From the NCBI RefSeq assembly GCF_900606115.1, contig NZ_UWPJ01000012.1, positions 1 through 64,000 of the forward strand: 64,000 nt of DNA. The letters run 5' to 3'. Both the position numbers and the translations under genes were made by a program. The notes beneath the pieces are model-generated. The model did no database searches, was not told the DNA's origin, and saw only the letters and a program-made list of their open reading frames with translations. Shown in pieces: positions 62,101-64,000 of the stretch. Origin of the DNA: Pigmentiphaga humi (GTDB taxonomy: Bacteria; Pseudomonadota; Gammaproteobacteria; Burkholderiales; Burkholderiaceae_B). Position 1 is the stretch's first letter. Every line of letters starts with the position of its first letter.

Positions 62101-64000
62101 ACGCGCATCGGTCTCTTTCCTGCTCAGCACGGACTTTGCCGGCCAGGGCGACTCCGACTTTGTCGAGATCCTGAAGTGGGAGCAGAACACCGCCTTCAGC
62201 GCCGGCGAAGACAGCGCCTACACGCTGGGCGACGCCATGACCGCGCAGATCGACGATCATGGCGTTGCCGGCAGCGGCTTCGCCATCGTCCTGGAGGACC
62301 TGCCCCCGGGCACGGTGGTCACCGGCATGACCCTGACCTACATCGGCGGCAAGGAAGTATGGACGGCCAGCGGCACGGGCGGCAATGCCGAACTGCAGGC
62401 GTTGATGGACAGCATTACCGTGCAGCCGCCCGCCGACTGGAACGACAACAACCATCCTGACGGGCTGCCCTACACGGCTCGCCTGACGACGTTCTCGAGC
62501 GTGGGGGCCAACGACGTCGAGACGCTCCAAGTGGCGCAGCCGGTGGTGCCGGCATCCGATTTGCCGGAGATCTCCGTTACCAGCACCGCGGCCGACCCGG
62601 ACGGCACGCCTACCCCCGACGCTCCGCTGGAGGGCAAGCCGGTCGCCATTGCCATCGACCTGAGCAATTCCGCGGACGGCAGTTTCGCCGTCATGGAAGG
62701 CAAGCTCTACCTCCAGCTGACCGAGACCGACCTGAACGGCGGCCGGCTCGAGGACGCCAACGGCCCGCTGGCATTGCAACCCGTCGCGGCCGGCGCCATC
62801 CCCGGCCTGCCTGCCGGCCAGTACTATGTGGTCGACCTGGCGGACGCCACGCTGCCCCTGCAATTGACGTATTTCCCCTCTGCGGGCGATGCGTACCGGT
62901 CCGGTTCGATCACGGTGAACAGCTGGGTCCAGAGCGAGGAGCAGAACGCCCCGCAGCCGGTCACCGCCCACGGCAGCACCACCATCGACCTGGCCCTGGT
63001 CAACAACGGCTACGACATAGGCATCGGCCTCGGCGGCGTGGTCACCGGGATCGAGCATGCGAACAGCAGCACCACAGGCATGATCGAACTGGACGTGTCC
63101 GGCACCGGCCTGGTGGACAACGACGGCTCCGAGCGCGCCTCGTTCGCGGTGCTGCGCAACCTGCCGAACGGCTTCCTGGTCTACACCGGAGACGATGCGT
63201 CGTCCGCAACGCTCGCCATGGCCGACAACGCCGGCAGCCAAGGCGGGACGAACAGCTGGGTGCTGCCGCTGCAGGCCGATGGCTCGCTGCCCAATTACGT
63301 GGCCATCCTGCCCCCGGCCAACTGGAGCGGCACGATCTCCGGCCTCGAACTGTCCGTGCTGAGCGGCGAAACCTCGCTCTCCGAGCAGCGCGAAGACACC
63401 ACCAGCTTCGACCTGGTCGTCCAGGCCCAGGCCGATGGACTGCTCAGCATGACGCCCACGGCGTCCAGCGGCCGCGAGGACGGCATCGTCGCGCTCAACC
63501 TGAACGCGCTGATGGCCGACAGCGAAGCGGTGAGCCTGACCGGCCTGCCCGCCGACTCCTCGGTGGAGAGCATGACGGTGCGCCTGACCGGAGTCGGGGC
63601 GCATGCGGCCTTCTATGTGAACGACGACGGCGCCCAGGTGCTGGTCAGCGATCCTGGCAACACCCTGGGCATCACGGTGACCGAAACCGCGCCCGGCATC
63701 TACGAGATTGCCGGCCTGACGCAGGCGCAAGCCAACAACCTCGGGCTGCTGCAGGCCGCGGGCGCCGCTGCGCCTACGGTGCAGGTAGAGGCATGGACGG
63801 TGGAAAGCGACGGCGGCGACACCTCGGCCATTACCAGCGGCACGCTGGAACTGTCCATCCGCGACGTCCCCGCGACCGTGGGCAACGACGTCCTGCTCTA
63901 CGACGGCCTGCCTCTCAACGGCAAGGGCGGCGATGACACGGTCTGGCTGCGCTATGGCGAAGACATCGATTTCGATCAGTCCAACATGCTGCAGAACATC
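41111..64000 (+). CDS. giant LapA/BrtA-like RTX surface adhesin (5-prime part, >7,630 residues)
   Basis: One open frame runs from the ATG at 41111 (AGGAT 10 bases upstream) to the window edge, exactly 7,630 codons, with no stop seen. Residues 1-72 (VTGKAWLRAEDGSLTELAAG...GEVFEP) match the LapA N-terminal retention module, which plugs the outer-membrane channel. A linker with a dialanine (A98-A99) and a He_PIG/cadherin-like domain (about 190-260) follow. Residues 383-5507 are 47 VCBS-like repeats. Three divergent VCBS-type domains, then a long region of Bap-type folds continue to about residue 7,590. The first RTX-like motif (GKGGDDTV, near 7,604) starts at the edge, so the C-terminal calcium-binding repeats and secretion signal lie outside. 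The product should be exported by the upstream genes and held at the surface for adhesion. Confidence 0.92.
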   Translation, partial: MAAQNAIVTRVTGKAWLRAEDGSLTELAAGAKVPAGAQIVTATGSTVELAIPGQPPLLIGADRTLTLTGEVFEPADPGDARVARPTGPDSERLLGKLAAPSGRTDDGERMEYGSQGGDGGSGFVRLLRIVEPTVPLALDYPRPADGRPELPHYPGGYPVASGANTPPSAVTPPQGPLGSQTHDDGQTIAPIDVRPYFTDLDGDRLTYTALGLPPGLSMDPSTGIISGTIDASGSTGGQARDGHYVVAILVRDPSGGTAYITIDWTVDNPPPVAADDLAATTADQNATGNVLTGPGQDIDPDNDPLTVTHIGNGIDTVTAGQTIAGSNGGTFVIHPDGSYTFVPGNDFDALRAGDPPVDTHVTYTISDGEGGTSTATLTVTVGGLDDAPVFSGQDTGAVTEDASTPTLTDTGRLIVADPDNGQSAIDTAIAPVPGAGTIGNLTIGADGSWVYTVPNADVQYLKDGETRTETFTVTSVDGTTHDIVITITGTNDVPMVTDDAGFVTEDLDVAGMLATAGAVTITDPDAGEAEFDPATTAFTGSTVAGGAQLGTLVVNADGTYTYTVGNALPEVQALAVGESIVETYTVASADGTATSTITITIQGTNDVPVISGVSTGALTEDDPVTTSTGQLTVADVDASDTHTWTFKSNGTDSDTGAYGNIAVDATGQWTYTLDPAKAQALKAGETYQERFIVLVDDGHGGTDEQEIVITLAGAEDAPVFTGQDSGAVTEDASNPTLTDSSQLIVTDADAGQSAIDTGIAPVASAGALGTITIDADGNWTYSVPNADVQYLAQGETKVETFTVTSIDGTTHDIVITITGTNDVPVVTNDARTIVEDVAVSGGLLSTSGAVAITDTDAGQSSFDPATTAFTGSTVAGGSQLGSLAVNPDGTYTYTVGNTLPEVQALAVGESIVETYTVASADGTATSTITITILGTNDIPVISGIATGALTEDDLVDTATGQLTVADLDTSDTHTWTFKTSGSGAEAGAYGDIVIDATGQWTYTLDAAKAQALKAGETYQERFTVLVDDGHGGTDEREVVVTLTGKEDAPVFSGDDAGSVVEDAANPMLADSGRLIVTDADAGQSAIDTAIAPVPSAGALGSITIDADGNWTYSVPNAAVQYLTQGETKIETFTVTSIDGTTHDIVITITGTNDVPVVTNDARTIVEDVAVSGGLLSTSGAVTITDTDAGQSSFDPATTAFTSSTVAGGSQLGTLVVNPNGTYTYTVGNALPEVQALAVGESIVETYTVASADGSATSTITITILGTNDAPAISGVSTGALTEDDPITTATGQLAVADVDTSDTHTWTFKSNGTDTDTGSYGSVVIDATGQWTYTLDNTKTQGLKAGETREERFTVLVDDGHGGTDEQEIVITLTGTEDAPVFTGQDAGAVVEDAANPTLTDTGRLIVTDADAGQSAIDTTIAPIASAGALGSLAIGTDGNWTYSVPNADVQYLKAGETKTETFTVTSIDGSTHDIVITITGTEDAPVFTGQDAGAVTEDAADPTLTDSGQLIVTDADAGQSAIDTAIAPVPSAGALGTITIDANGNWSYSVPNADVQYLKAGETKTETFTVASIDGTTHDIVITITGTEDVPVFTGQDAGAVVEDAANPTLTDSGQLIVTDADAGQSAIDTAVAPIASAGALGSLAIDSDGNWTYSVPNADVQYLKAGETKTETFTVTSIDGTTHDIVITITGTEDVPVFTGQDAGAVIEDAADPTLTDSGQLIVTDADAGHSAIDTAIAPVPSAGALGSITIDADGNWTYSVPNADVQYLKAGETKTETFTVTSIDGTAHDIVITITGTEDAPVFTGQDTGAVVEDAANPTLTDSGQLIVTDADAGQSAIDTAIAPVASAGALGAITIDADGNWTYSVPNADVQYLKAGETKVETFTVTSVDGSTHDIVVTITGTEDAPVFTGRDTGAVVEDAANPTLTDSGQLIVTDADAGQSAIDTGIVPVASPGALGAITIDANGNWTYSVPNAAVQYLAQGETKIETFTVTSIDGTTHDIVITITGTNDVPAVTNDARTIVEDVAVSGGLLSTSGAVTITDLDAGEAEFDPATMVFTGSTVAGGTQLGTLVVNPNGTYTYTVGNALPEVQALAVGESIVETYTVASADGTVTSTITITILGTNDVPVISGVSTGALIEDDPITTATGQLTVADVDASDTHTWTFKSNGTDADTGAYGDIVIDATGQWTYNLDTAKAQELKAGETREERFTVLVDDGHGGTDEQEIVVTLTGTEDAPAFTGQDAGAVIEDAANPTLIDTGRLIVTDADAGQSAIDTTIAPAPSAGALGTLSIATDGTWIYTVPNADVQYLKAGETKIETFTVTSIDGTTHDIVITVTGTEDAPVFTGQDAGAVTEDAADPTLTDSGQLIVTDADAGQSAIDTAIAPVPSAGALGSITIDANGNWSYSVPNADVQYLKAGETKIETFTVTSIDGTTHDIVITITGTEDAPVFTGQDAGAVVEDAADPTLTDSGRLIVTDADAGQSAIDTAVAPVPSAGALGTITIDASGNWTYSVPNADVQYLKAGETKVETFTVTSVDGTTHDIVVTITGTEDAPVFTGQDAGAVTEDAADPTLTDSGQLIVTDADAGQSAIDTAIAPVPSAGALGSITIDANGNWTYSVPNADVQYLKAGETKTETFTVTSIDGTAHDIVITITGTEDVPVFTGQDAGAVVEDAANPTLTDSGQLIVTDADAGQSAIDTAIAPIASAGALGSIIIDANGNWTYSVPNADVQYLKTGETKVETFTVTSIDGATHDIVITITGTEDAPVFSGDDTGSVVEDAANPMLADSGRLIVTDADAGQSAIDTAVAPVASPGALGSITIDANGNWTYSVPNAAVQYLTQGETKTETFTVTSIDGTTHDIVITITGTNDVPVVSNDARTIVEDVAVSGGLLSTSGAVTITDTDAGQSSFDPATTAFTNSTVAGGGQLGTLVVNANGTYTYTVGNALPEVQALAVGESIVETYTVASADGTATSTITITILGTNDIPVISGVSTGALTEDDLVDTATGQLTVADADTSDTHTWTFKSNGTDTDAGTYGDITIDATGQWTYTLDNTKTQGLKAGETREERFTVLVDDGHGGTDEQEIVVTITGTNDLPVVTDDAGSVTEDVGVSATGMLATAGAVTITDLDAGEARFDPATTAFTGSTVAGGAQLGTLVVNADGTYTYTVGNALSEVQALAVGESIVETYTVASADGTATSTITITILGTNDIPVISGVSTGALTEDDLVDTAAGQLTVADLDTSDTHTWTFKTSGNGAEAGAYGDIVIDATGQWAYTLDPAKAQALKAGETYQERFTVLVDDGHGGTDEQEVVVTLTGTEDAPVFSGDDAGSVVEDAASPTLTDSGRLIVTDDDAGQSAVDISIAPVASTGALGSITIDADGNWTYSVSNAAVQYLTQGETKIETFTVTSIDGTTHDIVITITGTNDVPVVSNDARTIVEDIAVSGGLLSTSGAVTITDPDAGEAEFDPATTAFTSSTVAGGSQLGTLVVNPDGTYTYTIGNALSEVQALAVGESIVETYTVSSADGAAISTITITILGTNDIPVISGVSTGALTEDDLVNTATGQLTVADVDASDTHTWTFKTSGNGAEAGAYGDILIDATGQWTYTLDNAKTQGLKAGETREERFTVLVDDGHGGTDEQEIVVTITGTEDAPAFTGQDTGAVVEDAANPTLTDTGRLIVTDADAGQSAIDTTIAPIASAGALGAITIGTDGNWTYSVPNADVQYLKDGETKVETFTVTSIDGTTHDIVITITGTEDVPVFTGQDAGAVVEDAANPTLTDSGQLIVTDADAGQSAIDTGIVPVASPGALGTITIDADGNWTYSVPNADVQYLKDGETKVETFTVTSIDGSTHDVVITIIGTEDAPVFTGQDTGAVVEDAANPTLTDTGRLIVTDADAGQSAIDTGIVPVASAGALGAITIDADGNWTYSVPNADVQYLKAGETKVETFTVTSVDGSTHDIVVTITGTEDAPVFTGRDTGAVVEDAANPTLTDNGQLIVTDADAGQSAIDTAIVPVASAGALGAITIDADGNWTYSVPNADVQYLKAGETKVETFTVTSIDGTTHDIVITITGTEDAPVFNGQDTGAVVEDAANPTLTDSGQLIVTDADAGQSAIDTAIAPVPSAGSLGAITIDADGNWTYSVPNADVQYLKDGETKVETFTVTSIDGTTHDIVITITGTEDAPVFSGDDAGSVVEDAANPLLVDSGRLIVTDADAGQSAIDIGVVPVASAGALGSITIDANGNWTYSVPNAAVQYLTQDETKIETFTVTSIDGTAHDIVITITGTNDVPVVTNDARTIVEDVAVSGGLLSTSGAVTITDTDAGQSSFDPATTTFTGSTVTGGSQLGTLIVNTNGTYTYTVGNALPEVQALAVGESIIETYTVASADGSATSTITITILGTNDIPVISGVSTGALTEDDLVNTATGQLTVADVDTSDTHTWTFRTSGNGAETGAYGDIVIDAAGQWTYTLDNTKTQALKAGETREERFTVLVDDGHGGTDEQEIVVTITGANDLSVVTDDAGSVTEDVGVSATGMLATAGAVTITDLDAGEAGFDPATTAFTSSTVAGGSQLGTLIVNPNGTYTYTVNNALPEVQALAVGESIVETYTVASTDGSATSTIIITILGTNDLPVISGIATGALTEDDAVDTAIGQLTVADVDASDTHTWTFKSNGTDSEAGTYGDIVIDATGQWTYTLDASKAQALKAGETYQERFTVLVDDGHGGTDEQEVVVTLTGTEDAPVFTGQDTGAVTEDATNPTLTDSGRLIVTDDDAGQSAIDIGVAPVASAGTLGSITIDTNGNWTYSVSNAAVQYLAQDETKIETFTVTSIDGTTHDIVITITGTNDVPVVSNDARTIVEDVAVSGGLLSTSGAVTITDTDAGQSSFDPATTAFTSSTVAGGSQLGSLVVNANGTYTYTVGNALPEVQALAVGESIVETYTVASADGSATSTITITILGTNDAPAISGISTGALTEDDPVTTATGQLAVTDVDTSDTHTWTFKSNGTDSDTGAYGSIAIDATGQWTYTLDNAKTQALKAGETREERFTVLVDDGHGGTDEQEIVVTITGTNDLPAFSGDDAGSVIEDAANPTLTDTGRLIVTDDDTGQSAIDTAIAPVPSAGALGAITIDANGNWTYSVPNADVQYLKAGETKAEIFTVTSIDGTTHDIVITITGTEDAPVFSGDDAGSVVEDAANPTLTDSGRLIVTDADAGQSAIDTAVAPIPSGGALGAITIDADGNWTYSVPNADVQYLKAGETKTETFTVTSIDGSTHDIVITITGTNDVPAVTDGTGAVTEDAGVTPAGLLSTSGSVTVNDPDAGQSAFDPATLAFTGTTLGGGGQLGILTVNANGTYTYNVRNDLPPVQHLAVNETIVETYTVTSADGTATSTITITIHGTNDDPVLSGDSSGTLLEDGPTDQVSGNLQIADADTSDTHTLSIPTDQQAQYGTATVTPAGTWTYVLNNADPAVQALALGETMTDTFTVLVDDNHGGTDTQLVTITLYGTNDTPVAIADAGTVKESGVRNGGNTAEAGTGSVTANVLANDTDVDHGSVLNVTGLVYDGSPYALGSAITTVYGTLTLAANGQYTYTLDNNRAATQALPQGTSATETFTYTIADQYGASSTANLVITVQGTNDVPVITSAAEDAQGAVVEANAGSAGTSAATGTLTSTDVDTGHTATWSMQSTNGTYGTISIDAATGTWTYTLDNTRTATQELQTGQTETETFTARVTDEHGAFSTQTITVQVSGSNDPVTAVDDTRTLSEDPAGGQVTGNVFANDLDVDDMLSLVEFQVAGDPATYGPGDTATIAGVGTISIALDGAYTFAPLADYAGSVPVITYTVEESRAGGVSDTATLTLTITPVADAPELGAAPAPFTPEDTAVALGLHAPSLTDTVAGGGSYPERLGAITLTGVPDGAQLNYGAASQTATGGAIVIILTDLEADDKLLADVRTANPGAWLMTSAEYEAMTITPPAHSGANIGLTVSVTSYEVDGSGTPLADIDGATSTQAVAVDVRAVTDPVGLQISSTDGGTLGSTATVSIDEDATVNLKTLLAATFNDLDGSEVRSFTITNGSGHAIVLNGTTIGAGGSMTVAAPGMATSASGLPDLNIGGVRDFSGQLHGITITLNAKDTDGDSPSASPGQPNAPLEQTASVTLDLDVQAVVDNATSPAINGTEDTPILFLADFALGDSDGSETLTGLVIQGLPAGWQLFASAGSATPLFTGDGVASYTVDAGDLDSGSATAAFRDYVLLPPPHSSADIQVTVQASIHDDAVNTVSASGTKTVTIPITVAPAAEIVGNDSDGDGNPDLTMTLGHTYGAGVSGTEDQWFALNQDGFDLKAGWSNQDGDEAVYALLTPVLVTGVSGEQAIGAEFRYSTDGGISWITLAYDGDPVEIPMAYLDTVQFLGPDNVAGVFRIDVQARTVDTDPDPAGGSDTQTSGTATLGNIVLAPEADQAAVSATVQPGREDQDIPLAVRPTSSDPNETFNVTFSGLPPGAKLFYGGVEQTLAGGSVTIDGFDPLTSLAVRAPENSNDNFDIGISVVTVDTVNGATSISGSPTTLTLPVMVKGVADAPDVIMRQDDPDIAPEDLPFTEQQFETQGIALKDLITHAALTDTDGSETLTFRITGLDPAFAIEGATFMGGSGLTREWVVTMSQLQGAAKLVGPEHFSGTVTGSLYAISTENDGDSHTSADLGLVAVVTPSPESDMTITSQVQEDTYSKVAFTISNNHGDADEALTKVWIKVADVDGNPNYSLHLGDGGPDLASASLAIVVKDGEDYYELSGAQIDDIYALTLANVAHNTPSAPAMEFEVKYEITDYSNDGTTGPVTMEKDSSHSLHVAPVTDPVSLDATGMGGTSGTVSQDGGIFSYMAHEGSSFHFGIDIGKVPDALAGQPDYDGSEQLTRILVEGVPSGVVVEGLEIGGVTIEASFIGGNEWLIVVPDAAYSRFDGVIAGQVIFTIHGARVEDLADAPIQVTVVTQDAGTSGAQAEERASVSFLLSTDFAGQGDSDFVEILKWEQNTAFSAGEDSAYTLGDAMTAQIDDHGVAGSGFAIVLEDLPPGTVVTGMTLTYIGGKEVWTASGTGGNAELQALMDSITVQPPADWNDNNHPDGLPYTARLTTFSSVGANDVETLQVAQPVVPASDLPEISVTSTAADPDGTPTPDAPLEGKPVAIAIDLSNSADGSFAVMEGKLYLQLTETDLNGGRLEDANGPLALQPVAAGAIPGLPAGQYYVVDLADATLPLQLTYFPSAGDAYRSGSITVNSWVQSEEQNAPQPVTAHGSTTIDLALVNNGYDIGIGLGGVVTGIEHANSSTTGMIELDVSGTGLVDNDGSERASFAVLRNLPNGFLVYTGDDASSATLAMADNAGSQGGTNSWVLPLQADGSLPNYVAILPPANWSGTISGLELSVLSGETSLSEQREDTTSFDLVVQAQADGLLSMTPTASSGREDGIVALNLNALMADSEAVSLTGLPADSSVESMTVRLTGVGAHAAFYVNDDGAQVLVSDPGNTLGITVTETAPGIYEIAGLTQAQANNLGLLQAAGAAAPTVQVEAWTVESDGGDTSAITSGTLELSIRDVPATVGNDVLLYDGLPLNGKGGDDTVWLRYGEDIDFDQSNMLQNI
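47816..52069 (+). repeat. 4,254-bp in-frame tandem super-repeat, copy 1
   Basis: Contains A6-B-C-B-C-A-B-C, 1,418 codons. Matching landmarks (the GSVTEDVGVSATGML B variant at 50431 and the TDDDAG A variant at 51187) recur exactly 4,254 bases later. Confidence 0.85.
52070..56323 (+). repeat. 4,254-bp in-frame tandem super-repeat, copy 2
   Basis: Same unit order and length as copy 1, immediately following it. Small differences between copies (for example GTND/GAND at the second B unit) show some divergence since duplication. Confidence 0.85.

Noticed and set aside
40670-63730. Very long minus-strand open frames opposite the adhesin (up to about 2,034 codons at 57626-63730 and 1,637 at 40670-45583)
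   Set aside because: They mirror the Asp/Thr/Ala-rich adhesin codons, contain repetitive G/D/V runs with no family features, and have no ribosome-binding sites. They are shadows of the plus-strand gene.

Overview
The window looks like chromosome of a high-GC betaproteobacterium of the Bordetella/Achromobacter group. Three Bug-type (TctC family) periplasmic receptors, dense small-molecule catabolic genes, GTG/TTG starts, an adjacent parE-parC pair and a LapA/BrtA-like giant adhesin beside its own type I secretion genes all point that way. This placement is inferred from gene content and was not tested by a search.

Layout. 1-6.6 kb (minus strand): a possible broken zinc-ribbon/glycine-zipper gene, an HNH endonuclease with a clear promoter, a metallo-beta-lactamase-fold lipoprotein, parC and parE, and a 61-codon membrane protein coupled to an MFS transporter (to 7.8 kb). 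8.0-18.1 kb: a catabolic cluster with a Rieske oxygenase, Bug receptor, LigI-like amidohydrolase, BKACE enzyme, HIBADH-like dehydrogenase, FAD hydroxylase, divergent GntR regulator, CitE-like lyase, cysteine hydrolase and a second Bug receptor. 18.2-22.3 kb: CitE-like lyase, class III CoA-transferase and HTD2/MaoC-like hydratase, divergent from a LysR regulator. This matches the three-step itaconate degradation set (Ict/Ich/Ccl). 22.3-28.1 kb: tRNA-Arg(CCT), an APC permease, a BisC-like molybdoenzyme, and an Lrp-type regulator divergent from a MetC-like PLP lyase. 28.2-32.6 kb: DapA-like aldolase, SDR with an altered active site, Bug receptor and DadA-like dehydrogenase, with two inverted copies of a short intergenic repeat. 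32.6-34.8 kb: glgX alone.

34.8-64 kb: an AT-rich control region leads into a TolC-like channel, LapB-like ABC transporter, LapC-like adaptor and LuxR-type regulator, followed by one open frame of at least 7,630 codons that runs off the right edge. This protein has a LapA-type N-terminal retention module and 47 VCBS-like repeats of three kinds. They are arranged in a hierarchical order that includes a perfectly in-frame 4,254-bp tandem duplication. Divergent repeats, a long unique region and the first RTX-like motif follow at the window edge. By analogy with LapA and BrtA it should be a cell-surface adhesin for biofilm formation, exported by the genes just upstream.
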